DNA of 64,000 bases from Flavobacteriales bacterium (GTDB taxonomy: Bacteria; Bacteroidota; Bacteroidia; Flavobacteriales_E; Vicingaceae). This document shows, piece after piece, positions 16,298 to 25,685 of this stretch (its first letter is position 1; the number at the start of each line of letters is the position of its first letter). The notes under the pieces were generated by a model. The model was not told the origin of the DNA and searched no databases. It worked only from the letters and a program-made list of their open reading frames with translations. Position numbers and translations under genes: made by a program. The stretch covers positions 195,001 to 259,000 of the forward strand of contig JACJZD010000001.1 in the NCBI GenBank assembly GCA_020635795.1, in the 5' to 3' direction.

Positions 16298-18610
16298 TTA
16301 CAACTTAATCCCAATAACCAAAATATCATCAATTTGTTCTAAACCATCCATCCATTCTTCAATAAAAGTGTCGAGGTAGTTTTGTTGGTCTGCCATGCCA
16401 AGGTGCTGTATGCTTAAAATCAAATCTTTAAACTTTCCAGTCATTAATTTTTTCTTTTTAACCCCACCAAACTGGTCGGCATAACCATCACTAAACAAAT
16501 AAATAGTATCGCCTTTTTTTAATGAGACATTGTGTTGTTCAAACTCTTGTAAATCTTCTGTAAAACCACCAATAGCCAATTTTGTAGCTTTTATCTCTTC
16601 AATTTCTTCAGATTTATCTCTTACTATCCATAATGGGCGGTTTGCACCAGAATAGCTGATATCTATGGTTTCTCCTTCCATTTTTGCAGGTAAAGAGCAC
16701 AAGCACAAATCCATACCGTCTCGGGTAGATGTAGATTCTGCAGATTGACGTAAGGCTGTTTTTACACCTTTGTTTAATTCTGCTAAAATTTGAGAAGGTT
16801 CTTTGCTAACGCTTACCGCATCATTTAATTTTTCGTGACCAATAACACTCATAAATGCACCAGGAACCCCATGTCCGGTGCAATCTACAGAAGCAATATG
16901 GATAAGTCCATCCTTGCTGTGTTTGTCAGAAAAGAAATAAAAATCACCACTTACAATGTCTTTTGATTTATAAAGTATAAAGTAGTCCTTTAGGTATTTT
17001 TCAATTTCGCTATGCGGCGGAAGAATAGCATGTTGTATACGTTTTGCATACTGAATACTTTGTTCGGTTTCTAAGTTTTTTTGCTCCAACAAAAGGCTTT
17101 TCTGTTCAATCTCCGATTTTTGAGCTAAAATTTCAACGGATTGTTGTTCTAACAAGATGTTGGCTTTCTTTTTTTGGCGAAAACTTCTGAATACAAAAAA
17201 GGCAAACAAACAAACTAAAAATAACCCTCCAACAAGAATGTAGAAATAGAACATTTTTTGTTTCAATTCTTGTTCTTTTATCTGTTTTTCGCGTTTAGCA
17301 AAATCCAATTCTTTGCCACGTTTAATGTTTTCGGCAACCGATTCTGCTAGATCTTCATTGGTTTTTGTAAGGGCAGTTTGTTTTTCTTTTAACTCTAACT
17401 CTTGAATTTTTTTGAGCATAGCCAAATGCTCTATTTCTTTAGCACTACGCTCGGCTTGAAGCATTTGTTTTTCTAAAATAGCTTTTTGTTGATCGAATTT
17501 AAGGTCCTTTATTTTTTGCTCTTGTTGAGCTATTGATAAATCTTTTTCGTTTTTTTCTTTTTCTAATTTCTGAGCCAATATTTCCGCTTCTTTCTTTTTA
17601 ATTTCAGCCTCAATTAAGTCTTGTGATTGTTTTAAGAGGTAGATTTCATTCATTTTTTGGGCAGCTTCCATTTTAAGGTTTTCAATCTCAAGTTGTTTTT
17701 TGTCTTCTGCTGCTTGTGCAAGAAGTGCTTGGGTTGATTTGCTAATTCCTCTTAATTGTCGCTTAAAAAGATTTATATATATCCCATCAGAAGTAAACTC
17801 TTTCTTTTTTTTATTGAAATAAATTTTTCCAGAAGGTTTATTCAATAGAAAGCTCATAAAGTCAGTACTTATGGAGGTTGCCATGTTGTCACTCATGTTT
17901 ACTTTCCAGTTCTTTAGTGTGTAAACAGTTGTGTCGGTAATTTCTCCAACATCAGTATTGACTATAATAGTGTAGTCATTAAAGTTTTCTTTTTTGAACG
18001 AAATAACGTATTCAAAACCTAGCTCTAAATTGAGATTGAAATTACCGTTAGCATCTGCTGTAGTTACATGAGTTGAAACTTCTTCTCGTTTAACTCTTAT
18101 TTTAACATCAGGAATACCCTTGCCTGATTTTTCAGCTTTGCCATTGAAAACGAGCATGGCATAATTGTTTTTTCTGGAAGCTTCTTTTTTAAATCGTTTT
18201 CCTGAAGAGTCATAAATAAAATAATCACCAACAAATTCCTTATTCTTCTTTATGCCCTCAACAATAAGTAACCCATTTTTGTCGTAGTATTTTGCTAAGC
18301 CATCAATGGTGTCGTTTATATATTTTAATTCACTCTGAATTTTCCCGTTTGTATGGTACCTTATCCAAATGCCAGTTTTTTTATTATCCTTATAATATCC
18401 CTCTTCAACAATTTGGTTGGGTTTATAATCTTTAAACCAGGATTCAATTTTGTCTTGACCTAAATATACCCATCTACCTTGTTTTAAGTCATTATCATCG
18501 ATAACACTTACAGTATCTCCAAAATGTAGGTTGTATGATTTAATGTTTTGACCCCGAACAAGGTTTGACAACAATAAAATAATAACCAATATGGATGAAA
18601 GCTTTTTCAT
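16298..18610 (-). CDS. Membrane-bound SpoIIE-type serine phosphatase with YwqK-like repeats and a long coiled coil
   Basis: 770 residues from the ATG at 18610; an in-frame TTG three codons earlier is part of the promoter element and is rejected. Order: signal peptide 1-20; MORN/YwqK-like repeats about 35-145 (GYYKDNKKTGIWIRYHTNGK, DKNGLLIVEG); a carboxypeptidase-regulatory-like beta-sandwich about 150-215; coiled coil about 280-450; membrane helix about 452-475; a second short coiled coil; and a PP2C/SpoIIE domain about 520-770 with SGDFYFF, IASVDCTGHGVPGAFMSVIG and DTIYLFSDGYADQFGG, holding the metal-binding Asp residues. The extracytoplasmic part probably senses a signal and the cytoplasmic phosphatase acts on an anti-sigma-antagonist-like partner, which is not encoded nearby. 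Confidence 0.88.
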   Translation of the reverse strand: MKKLSSILVIILLLSNLVRGQNIKSYNLHFGDTVSVIDDNDLKQGRWVYLGQDKIESWFKDYKPNQIVEEGYYKDNKKTGIWIRYHTNGKIQSELKYINDTIDGLAKYYDKNGLLIVEGIKKNKEFVGDYFIYDSSGKRFKKEASRKNNYAMLVFNGKAEKSGKGIPDVKIRVKREEVSTHVTTADANGNFNLNLELGFEYVISFKKENFNDYTIIVNTDVGEITDTTVYTLKNWKVNMSDNMATSISTDFMSFLLNKPSGKIYFNKKKKEFTSDGIYINLFKRQLRGISKSTQALLAQAAEDKKQLEIENLKMEAAQKMNEIYLLKQSQDLIEAEIKKKEAEILAQKLEKEKNEKDLSIAQQEQKIKDLKFDQQKAILEKQMLQAERSAKEIEHLAMLKKIQELELKEKQTALTKTNEDLAESVAENIKRGKELDFAKREKQIKEQELKQKMFYFYILVGGLFLVCLFAFFVFRSFRQKKKANILLEQQSVEILAQKSEIEQKSLLLEQKNLETEQSIQYAKRIQHAILPPHSEIEKYLKDYFILYKSKDIVSGDFYFFSDKHSKDGLIHIASVDCTGHGVPGAFMSVIGHEKLNDAVSVSKEPSQILAELNKGVKTALRQSAESTSTRDGMDLCLCSLPAKMEGETIDISYSGANRPLWIVRDKSEEIEEIKATKLAIGGFTEDLQEFEQHNVSLKKGDTIYLFSDGYADQFGGVKKKKLMTGKFKDLILSIQHLGMADQQNYLDTFIEEWMDGLEQIDDILVIGIKL

Positions 18611-18616
18611 TTTATT

Positions 18617-18624
18617 CAAAAGTA
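18617..18624 (-). promoter_or_regulatory. -7 promoter element TACTTTTG of the SpoIIE-type gene
   Basis: TACTTTTG on the minus strand ends six bases before the ATG at 18610, so the transcript should start at or next to the start codon. The element contains the upstream in-frame TTG, which excludes it as a start. Confidence 0.55.
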
Positions 18625-18717
18625 GAACGAATTTTTTAAATATCGAATTTTTTGTTGATTTAGCTCAAACCGTTCAAGGTAGGTAGTTGTAAAGTTGTTT
18701 TGATTTAATAAAAGCAA

Positions 18718-21700
18718 CTAAGCGATTGCTGTTGGTTGTAATATAGGCTCAATAAGTTCTATAGCTTGTTTTATAGATTTTACGTTTTCAAATACCAAGG
18801 TTAATTTTTCGTTGCGTTCTTTCATGGCACAAAAACGAGGGTTGCTTTGAACATATTTTAGCACTTTGGTAAAAGAGTCGGATTGGTAGAATAGCGAGTC
18901 TTGATTGGCAATAAAATATCCAATGAGTTTTTGTTGTTTTAAGACCAATTTTTCAAACCCAGTTTTTTTAGCAATTTTCCGAAGAATTAAGGCGTTAAAA
19001 AGCTCTATAGTTTCTGTAGGAATTTCACCAAAACGGTCTTTTAATTGAGTTTTATATTGTTCAATTTGTGCTTCATTGTCTAAGTCGTCAAGTTCGCGGT
19101 AAATGGTTAAACGTTCAGCAACATTAGAGATGTAAGCATCTGGTATCAATAATTCCAAATCGGTTTCTAATTGGCATTCACGCACAAAATCTTTATTGGC
19201 TAATTCTTCAGCGTACAATTCTTTAAAGTCGCTTTCTTTCAATTCTTCAATAGCTTCTTGAAGAATTTTTTGATACATATCGAAACCAATTTCGGAAATA
19301 AAACCACTTTGTTCGGCACCTAAAAGGTTTCCCGCACCACGAATATCTAAATCTCGCATGGCAATTTGAAAACCACTTCCTAAATCTGAATATTGCTCAA
19401 TGGCTGTTAGTCGTTTTCGTGCTTCGGGGGTTAATTCGTGCATTGGCGGTGCTAATAAATAGCAAAACGCTTTTTTGTTCGATCGACCAACACGTCCACG
19501 CATTTGATGTAAATCGCTTAAGCCAAAATGGTTGGCATTATTTATAATAATGGTATTGGCGTTAGAAATATCCAAACCTGATTCGATGATTGTTGTAGCT
19601 ACCAATACATCATATTCGCCATCAACAAAAGCCATCATTTTCTGTTCCAATTCGTCGCCAGGCATTTGTCCGTGAGCAATTAAAACTGAAGCTTCAGGAC
19701 ATAAACGTTGAATCATACCTGCTATTTCTTTGATGTTTTCGATTCGATTGTTTACAAAGAAAACTTGCCCACCTCTTGAAATCTCATAACTCACCGCATC
19801 ACGAATAACTTCTTCGTTAAATCCTTGCAATCTTGTCTCAACAGGTTGGCGGTTAGGTGGAGGAGTAGTAATGTTCGATAAATCACGGGCTGCCATTAAC
19901 GAAAATTGTAATGTTCTTGGTATTGGTGTTGCTGTTAATGTTAATGTATCAACATTTGTTTTAATGGTTTTTAATTTGTCTTTTACCGATACACCAAACT
20001 TTTGTTCCTCATCAATAATCAACAACCCTAAATCTTTAAATTTCACATCTTTACCTACAATACGGTGCGTTCCAATTAAAATGTCAACCTCTCCTTTTGC
20101 TAGTTTTTCGAGGGTTAATTTTTGTTGCTTAGGGCTTTTAAAACGGTTGATGTAATCTACATTACAAGGAAAATCTTTAAGTCGTTTTTTAAAGGTTTTA
20201 TAATGCTGTAAAGCCAAAATGGTTGTAGGAACTAAAATAGCCACTTGTTTGCTATCAGCAACAGCTTTAAAAGCTGCTCGAATAGCAATTTCTGTTTTTC
20301 CAAAACCAACATCTCCACAAATTAATCTATCCATCGGATATTCAGCTTCCATGTCTTTTTTAACATCAATAGTAGCTTTTAATTGGTCAGGGGTATCTTC
20401 ATAAATAAACGATGCTTCCAATTCGTTTTGTAAATACGTGTCAGGCATAAATTGAAAACCTTTGTTCGATTTACGTTCAGCATACAGTTTTATTAAGTCG
20501 AAGGCAACTTCTTTTATTTTGGTTTTGGTTTTTTGTTTGGTTATTTGCCATTGGTTAGAACCCAATCGATTTACTTTGGGTTGAGTGCCATCTTGCCCAA
20601 CAAATTTTGAAATTTTATGAAGCGAATGAATGTTTACATAAAGCAAATCGTTGTTGGAGTAAACAATACGAATAGCTTCTTGAGTTTTTCCATTTACGTC
20701 GATTTTTTCTAATCCTGAGAATCGCCCAACACCATGGTCGATGTGAGTAATAAAATCGCCAGGTTGTAAGCCATGAATTTCCTTTAAGGTTAATGATTCT
20801 CCTTTTTTATGACTATTGTTTTTTAATTTAAAGCGTTGGTAACGGTTAAATATTTGATGGTCGGTATAACAACAAATTTGTAAATCAGTATCAATAAATC
20901 CTTGATGAATAGGTAATAGCATAGATTCGACATGTAGTTCTTTGCCAATATCTTCAAAAATGGCATGTAAACGTTCCACTTGTTTACTGCTATCAGCCAA
21001 TAAAATATTGGTGTAACCCTCTTTTTTGTTGGCAACTAAATTTTGGTGAAGTAGATCAAAATTCTTGTTGAATTCGGGTTGAGGTTTTTGGTTGAATATT
21101 ATTTCAGTAGCATCTTTATTGAAACATTGAATACCAAATTCAATGGTGTTTTTTTTGTTGATGGTATTAAAAAAATCCTGTTTTGAGAAAAATAACTCGT
21201 TGGGTTTCGCATGATTAATAGGTGAGTTTTCCACTTTAGTGTAAGCCTCTAAAATTTTATCAAAATTTTGGTCGAGCAAATTGGCAGTTAATTCAATGTT
21301 GTTGAACCAAAAAAGTGTTGAATTGGGTAAATAGTCAATTAACGACTCTCTTCCTTCAGTAACAAGGCTAGTTTGTAAATTGGGGATGATAGAAATTTTA
21401 TCAAAATTTTTGATGCTTAATTGCGAAACAGGGTCGAAAGTTCTAATGGATTCAATATCGTTTCCAAAAAACTCAATTCGATAAGGGTTATCGTTAGAAA
21501 ATGAGAACACGTCAACAATACCTCCACGAATAGAAAATTGACCGGGTTCAATAACAAAATCTTCACGTTCAAAACCATATTCGTAAAGTACTTCATTAAT
21601 AAACTCAATAGAAAATTGCTCACCAATACCAATTTTAAGCGTATTTTTTTCGAGATTTTTTTTTGTTACTACTTTTTCAGCTAAAGCTTCGGGGTAGGTT

Positions 21701-22068
21701 ACTATAATGTTTGGCGATGCTGGGTTGGCTAAAGCATTGAGTACTTCTGCTCTCAATAATACGTTAGCATTATCGGTATCATCAACTTGATAGGCTCTTT
21801 TATAGGAAGCTGGAAAAAACAAAACATTTTCTTCGCCAACAACACTTTCTAAATCGTTTAAAACATAAGCAGCTTCTTCCTTGTCGTTTAACACAAAAAG
21901 CTGGTTTAACGGAAATTTTTGATAAACCGTGTTGCTCACAAAAGACACCGAAGAGCCAACCAATCCTTTTAAATAAAGTTGAATAGACGCATTGTTTTCA
22001 ATGGTTGAAACAATTTTTTTTAATTGAGAAGAATTGCTAAATATGGATTTTAACTCAGGGATATTCAT
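18718..22068 (-). CDS. mfd: Transcription-repair coupling factor
   Basis: 1116 residues. Mfd removes RNA polymerase stalled at DNA lesions and recruits UvrA. Visible domains: degenerate UvrB-like module (1-350); RNA polymerase-interacting CarD/RID domain (about 435-495, GDFITHIDHGVGRFSGLEKI); helicase with Walker A GFGKTE (about 590), ATPase box DEEQKFGV (about 688) and TLTATPIPRTL; the TRG motif and C-terminal TRCF domain (about 970-1100). The GTG six bases upstream of the ATG falls inside the -7 promoter element, so the ATG at 22068 is the start and the message is likely leaderless. Confidence 0.97.
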   Translation of the reverse strand: MNIPELKSIFSNSSQLKKIVSTIENNASIQLYLKGLVGSSVSFVSNTVYQKFPLNQLFVLNDKEEAAYVLNDLESVVGEENVLFFPASYKRAYQVDDTDNANVLLRAEVLNALANPASPNIIVTYPEALAEKVVTKKNLEKNTLKIGIGEQFSIEFINEVLYEYGFEREDFVIEPGQFSIRGGIVDVFSFSNDNPYRIEFFGNDIESIRTFDPVSQLSIKNFDKISIIPNLQTSLVTEGRESLIDYLPNSTLFWFNNIELTANLLDQNFDKILEAYTKVENSPINHAKPNELFFSKQDFFNTINKKNTIEFGIQCFNKDATEIIFNQKPQPEFNKNFDLLHQNLVANKKEGYTNILLADSSKQVERLHAIFEDIGKELHVESMLLPIHQGFIDTDLQICCYTDHQIFNRYQRFKLKNNSHKKGESLTLKEIHGLQPGDFITHIDHGVGRFSGLEKIDVNGKTQEAIRIVYSNNDLLYVNIHSLHKISKFVGQDGTQPKVNRLGSNQWQITKQKTKTKIKEVAFDLIKLYAERKSNKGFQFMPDTYLQNELEASFIYEDTPDQLKATIDVKKDMEAEYPMDRLICGDVGFGKTEIAIRAAFKAVADSKQVAILVPTTILALQHYKTFKKRLKDFPCNVDYINRFKSPKQQKLTLEKLAKGEVDILIGTHRIVGKDVKFKDLGLLIIDEEQKFGVSVKDKLKTIKTNVDTLTLTATPIPRTLQFSLMAARDLSNITTPPPNRQPVETRLQGFNEEVIRDAVSYEISRGGQVFFVNNRIENIKEIAGMIQRLCPEASVLIAHGQMPGDELEQKMMAFVDGEYDVLVATTIIESGLDISNANTIIINNANHFGLSDLHQMRGRVGRSNKKAFCYLLAPPMHELTPEARKRLTAIEQYSDLGSGFQIAMRDLDIRGAGNLLGAEQSGFISEIGFDMYQKILQEAIEELKESDFKELYAEELANKDFVRECQLETDLELLIPDAYISNVAERLTIYRELDDLDNEAQIEQYKTQLKDRFGEIPTETIELFNALILRKIAKKTGFEKLVLKQQKLIGYFIANQDSLFYQSDSFTKVLKYVQSNPRFCAMKERNEKLTLVFENVKSIKQAIELIEPILQPTAIA

Positions 22069-22073
22069 TAACA

Positions 22074-22081
22074 CAAAAGTA
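22074..22081 (-). promoter_or_regulatory. -7 promoter element TACTTTTG of mfd
   Basis: TACTTTTG on the minus strand ends five bases before the mfd ATG at 22068. It decides the mfd start and predicts a leaderless transcript. Confidence 0.55.
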
Positions 22082-22144
22082 ACATTAAATCAATTAAATG
22101 GTGGCTTAAATTTGCCCAGATAGTGCCTAAATTAAATTTATTTA

Positions 22145-22152
22145 TACCTTAG
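22145..22152 (+). promoter_or_regulatory. Possible -7 element TACCTTAG (one mismatch)
   Basis: TACCTTAG differs from TAnnTTTG at one position and ends four bases before the ATG at 22157, the same spacing as the leaderless genes nearby. Weak on its own. Confidence 0.3.
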
Positions 22153-22156
22153 CAGT

Positions 22157-22585
22157 ATGCAAAAAATCTTTTTAATAGTTGTGTTTGTTTCGAACTGTTT
22201 GGTAAGTTATTGCCAAACTAAAGATAGTGTAGAGGTGAAAGCAAGACACATGGAGTACAGCGACTTTATTGCAAAATATTCAATTAACGATACTTCGTCA
22301 ACGGTAATTAATATTTTTTTTGATAAAAAGAGCAATTCTGCATTGGGTCAAATGTCGATGTTCCCGATAACGGCAGCTTTGTATCCTGTCCTACCAATTT
22401 TTAGTGTAGGTTTGTCGGTTGTTAGCTTTCCATTTTTTGTAAATGGTTCTATGATGTTAATTAAATACCGAAAAAGTAAACTTAAACAAGTGCTGATTGA
22501 GTACAAAGAAACACGCCAACTGCCAAATTGGGTTCGAAAAAAAGTGAATAAATCACTTGATTATGGACGGTTTGATGAGGAATAG
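22157..22585 (+). CDS. Hypothetical exported or membrane protein
   Basis: 142 residues. Residues 1-20 (MQKIFLIVVFVSNCLVSYCQ) look like a signal peptide. A second hydrophobic stretch at about 75-105 (FPITAALYPVLPIFSVGLSV) is long enough for a membrane helix or a helical hairpin. The tail is basic (KYRKSKLKQV ... RKKVNKS). It converges with the TlpA-like gene with one base between stops. No family recognised. Confidence 0.55.
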   Translation: MQKIFLIVVFVSNCLVSYCQTKDSVEVKARHMEYSDFIAKYSINDTSSTVINIFFDKKSNSALGQMSMFPITAALYPVLPIFSVGLSVVSFPFFVNGSMMLIKYRKSKLKQVLIEYKETRQLPNWVRKKVNKSLDYGRFDEE

Positions 22586-22586
22586 A

Positions 22587-23717
22587 TTACTTCAAAACTT
22601 CTTCAAGTTTTTTGTGCAAATCCTCGCCTCGCAGGTTTTTTGCTATAATTACACCTTCTTTATCTAACAAAACTGAATGAGGAATAGAGTTAACACCATA
22701 CAATTTAGCAGCTGCATTACTCCATCCTTTTAAGTCGCTAACGTGCTTCCATGTTAAACCATCTTTTTTGATGGCTTCTAACCACTTGTCTTTGTTTTCA
22801 TCTAAAGAAACACCAAAAATGTCAAAACCTTTTTTATTGAATTTTTTGTAAGCTGCAACAACATTAGGGTTTTCAGCTCTACATGGTCCACACCACGAAG
22901 CCCAAAAATCGATAAGCACATATTTGCCTTTAAATGAAGATAGAGCAATTGGATTGCCATCAGCATCATTCATAGAAAATTCAGGAGCAGGAGAGCCAAC
23001 TTGAGAATTTTTAAGAACAGCTAAGCGGTCAGTAATATTAGTGGTATAAATCGATTTTTTAGCATCATCCTTAAAAGAAGCTACCAATGATTCTATTTGA
23101 GGAATTTCATAACCACTCAACAAATATCTTAAACTCAAATAAGGAGCGACAACTGATGAATTGTTTTTTGCTATAAACTCTTCTATGTAAACATTTTTAA
23201 CAGAGTCAGCGGCGTAATATTCTGTATCAATGCTTTTCATGGCTTCTTCATCGCCTTTGTCTTCAGCTTCATAGTATCGATCAACTATTCCGTTCATGAT
23301 TGCTTCATGAGATTTAAGACCAGTTTTAAAGTCATCTACAATTTTTTGAGAAGCCGAGCCTACAATTTTAATACTATCAGGACTAGCTAAAGATCCTGTA
23401 ATTTGAATGGTGTTATTTTCAACAAAAACAGGAAACATTTCTTTTCCATCATTAAAACTTACATATCTTACTTCAGGTAATACTAATTCGCCTTTAAAAG
23501 AAAACACTCCATCTTTTACGTCTGCCGAATCAATTTTTAACATTTCACCTTCTTTATATTCCGATAAATAAGCTTTTTGGTAAGTTAATCCGGTTATCGA
23601 AGCTTGTAATTCAAATCCAACTTCTTTGGCTTCTTTTGGCTCATCATTACCACCACATGCCATTAAAAATAATGTTGTTGCTATAAATAATGCTGGTAAA
23701 ATTGATTTAGTTTTCAT
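22587..23717 (-). CDS. TlpA-like thiol-disulfide oxidoreductase lipoprotein with DUF4369-type N-terminus
   Basis: 376 residues. The lipoprotein signal peptide ends FLMAC (lipidated Cys about 21). Residues about 32-130 resemble the DUF4369 domain common in Bacteroidota (GLTYQKAYLSEYKEGEMLKI, DGVFSFKGEL). The C-terminal third (about 240-376) is an AhpC/TSA-thioredoxin fold with the redox motif WASWCGPCRAENP, a following cis-Pro region SIPHSVLLDKEG, and FKGKYVLIDFWASW. It should keep thiols reduced in the envelope, for instance during cytochrome c maturation, but the substrate is not shown. No cytochrome genes lie beside it. Confidence 0.9.
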   Translation of the reverse strand: MKTKSILPALFIATTLFLMACGGNDEPKEAKEVGFELQASITGLTYQKAYLSEYKEGEMLKIDSADVKDGVFSFKGELVLPEVRYVSFNDGKEMFPVFVENNTIQITGSLASPDSIKIVGSASQKIVDDFKTGLKSHEAIMNGIVDRYYEAEDKGDEEAMKSIDTEYYAADSVKNVYIEEFIAKNNSSVVAPYLSLRYLLSGYEIPQIESLVASFKDDAKKSIYTTNITDRLAVLKNSQVGSPAPEFSMNDADGNPIALSSFKGKYVLIDFWASWCGPCRAENPNVVAAYKKFNKKGFDIFGVSLDENKDKWLEAIKKDGLTWKHVSDLKGWSNAAAKLYGVNSIPHSVLLDKEGVIIAKNLRGEDLHKKLEEVLK

Positions 23718-23885
23718 TCGGTATGAGTTTTATTTTTTTGTGAAATTAAATAAAATATTACCTCAAAATAAATAACAAATAAACTGTTTTTTGGAATCCT
23801 AGATAATAATTAAGATTCTTTTGAGAAGAATGTTTATGTGTCTAATAATATTTATATTTGGTTATATCAAAAAAAGGATACCTAT

Positions 23886-24401
23886 ATGGAAATTGAAGTT
23901 GAAAAAAAGGACTCAAAGTGTTCAAATTGTTTTGAAAGTATTGAATTAAATGCTTTTTTCTGTTCTTCTTGTGGTTACCCTGAGAATGGAACAGATAAAG
24001 AAAAGTCTGTCTTTCATGCGAACAACGTTATGGAAAAGAATAAGCATTTTGATGCTGATAAAGTAGTTAAATCAGCTAGAACTACTTTATTTGTTATGTC
24101 TGGAATTACCTTTCTTTCTGGTGTCGTATTTTATTTTCTTTCAAAAGAATTAGCTGTTTTAATAGTGAATATTATTTTAACTGTAATATATGTTGCTCTT
24201 GGTTTTTGGTCTAAGAAAAAGCCATTAGCAGCTATTTTTTCAGGGTTAGTTTTATATGTTACAGTAATAGTGTTAAATGGATTAATTGATCCTTCAACAA
24301 TATTTAAAGGTATAATTCTTAAAGGAGTTGTTTTGTTTTATTTAGGAAAAGGGCTTTATTCTGCTAAAGCAGCTCAAAAAAATAATGAAAGAACAAGTTG
24401 A
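23886..24401 (+). CDS. Zinc-ribbon membrane protein
   Basis: 171 residues from the ATG at 23886; the frame runs back to a GTG at 23838 but the ATG gives a compact N-terminus. Residues 10-35 form a zinc ribbon, CSNCFESIELNAFFCSSCG, with two CxxC knuckles. Three or four membrane helices follow (about 70-160). The last 17 bases overlap the next gene, which also begins with a zinc ribbon, so the two are translationally coupled and may act together. The specific role is unknown. Confidence 0.65.
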   Translation: MEIEVEKKDSKCSNCFESIELNAFFCSSCGYPENGTDKEKSVFHANNVMEKNKHFDADKVVKSARTTLFVMSGITFLSGVVFYFLSKELAVLIVNIILTVIYVALGFWSKKKPLAAIFSGLVLYVTVIVLNGLIDPSTIFKGIILKGVVLFYLGKGLYSAKAAQKNNERTS

Positions 24402-25149
24402 TTTGATAAAATGTAAAAACTGTAATGAAGAATTTCAATTACCTGTAAAATTCTGTTCAAGATGTGGTTCTAAAGTAAATGTGGAAAAAGATTTGTCGAC
24501 TTATTTGACTAAATCTCTGATTTTTTATTTTGTAAATATCTTGTATTTAATTGGGGTGTACATAACTATGCCACAAAAGTCCCAATTTTTATATGAGCTG
24601 TTTATTGAAATGACTTTTGCCATCATTGTTTTTATTTTCATGTTGATGGATCTTCGTAAAATCATCGATTTATTTATAATTAAAAAAATTCCGTATAAAA
24701 TAATAGGGTTCACTCTTATTTTTCCAATTATTAGTTCGTTGATAGTTCATTTCAGTATGAATGAGATTAATATTTTTCTTTTTGATGACAAGTATAATTG
24801 TTATCAAAAATATTCAGAATTTGATTACCCGATTTTTTGGTCTGTAATTTTTATTTCTGTTACCCCTGCAGTATTCGAAGAGATAGGTTTTCGAGGTTTT
24901 TTGTATAATCAACTTATTAATGTATCTAGCCCTTGGGTTACGATATGTTTAACTTCTTTTTTGTTTGCGTTAATTCATTTGTCTTTTATATCTTTTTTAT
25001 GGATCTTTCCCTTTGGCATTGTGTTGGGATACATTAGGTATAGATTTAAAGTGATATGGTTAGGAATGATTATTCATTTTCTTCATAATTTATTTATACT
25101 TTATTTAGATTATTTACATTATAACAACATAGGGTTTAATTCACTTTAG
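24385..25149 (+). CDS. CPBP-family intramembrane metalloprotease with N-terminal zinc ribbon
   Basis: 254 residues. The N-terminus (CKNCNEEFQLPVKFCSRCGS, about 8-27) is a zinc ribbon with two CxxC pairs. Membrane helices follow from about residue 45. The CPBP (Rce1-like/ABI) motifs are present: EEIGFRGFLY (about 165), FALIHLSF (about 192) and HFLHNLF (about 235), supplying the Glu and His residues for metal-dependent peptide cleavage in the membrane. Such proteases process prenylated proteins in eukaryotes and peptides or immunity targets in bacteria; the bacterial substrate here is unknown. Overlaps the preceding gene by 17 bp. Confidence 0.85.
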   Translation: MKEQVDLIKCKNCNEEFQLPVKFCSRCGSKVNVEKDLSTYLTKSLIFYFVNILYLIGVYITMPQKSQFLYELFIEMTFAIIVFIFMLMDLRKIIDLFIIKKIPYKIIGFTLIFPIISSLIVHFSMNEINIFLFDDKYNCYQKYSEFDYPIFWSVIFISVTPAVFEEIGFRGFLYNQLINVSSPWVTICLTSFLFALIHLSFISFLWIFPFGIVLGYIRYRFKVIWLGMIIHFLHNLFILYLDYLHYNNIGFNSL

Positions 25150-25202
25150 TTATGGTTTAAAAGTTAATTGAAAGAAGTAATCATATTTAATTTAAAAAAA
25201 TG

Positions 25203-25210
25203 TAAATTTG
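25203..25210 (+). promoter_or_regulatory. -7 promoter element TAAATTTG of the metal locus
   Basis: TAAATTTG lies 11 bases before the ATG at 25222. Its position supports that ATG over an in-frame TTG at 25168, which would lie upstream of the transcript start. Confidence 0.5.
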
Positions 25211-25221
25211 TTAACATATTT

Positions 25222-25617
25222 ATGCTTAATGTTTTAAAACATATCACAGCTTATTTTTTAGTACTATTAATGTTAGTAGCGTCTGTTAATGTTAGTGTTA
25301 CTAAAATGACTTGTCTATTAAGTGGTAAGGTAAAATACAGTTTAGAAAAAATGGAAGATTGTGCTCCAGTTAAAGGAAACAACACCATTTCGAAAAAATG
25401 TTGTGATTTTGATAAAATTACCCTCGATTATGATTACGATACTGTAGTTAAAGTAACATCATTTGATGCTTTGACATTTTTAGTTGTGTTTACCAAAGTA
25501 TTAGTAACTGAATTTGATGGAGTTAGCTCATCCAATTTAGTTAATTTTTATTCCAACTCTTCACCACCACTCGGCGGGTACAGTTTATTAAAACTTATAC
25601 AAGTATTTAGATTATAA
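25222..25617 (+). CDS. HYC_CC_PP-type small exported protein
   Basis: 131 residues from the ATG at 25222. An N-terminal hydrophobic helix (about 4-24) acts as signal or anchor. Spaced cysteines (MTCLLSGKVKYS, MEDCAP, KKCCDFD) and a C-terminal SSPPLGGYSLLKL match the pattern of the Bacteroidota HYC_CC_PP family, although the His-Tyr-Cys part is altered to MTC here. In that family the gene is typically upstream of a TonB-dependent receptor and a heavy-metal-binding protein, exactly the order seen here. A role in copper or other metal handling is inferred from context. Confidence 0.6.
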   Translation: MLNVLKHITAYFLVLLMLVASVNVSVTKMTCLLSGKVKYSLEKMEDCAPVKGNNTISKKCCDFDKITLDYDYDTVVKVTSFDALTFLVVFTKVLVTEFDGVSSSNLVNFYSNSSPPLGGYSLLKLIQVFRL

Positions 25618-25685
25618 CCGATAATGAATTTGGTAGTCCTCAGAGGCTATAAAATCATTAATAGTATTTACTAAAGGTTATAATT

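Noticed and set aside
22069..22074. GTG start two codons upstream of the mfd ATG
   Set aside because: The GTG overlaps the last base of the TACTTTTG -7 element, so it would lie upstream of the transcript start.
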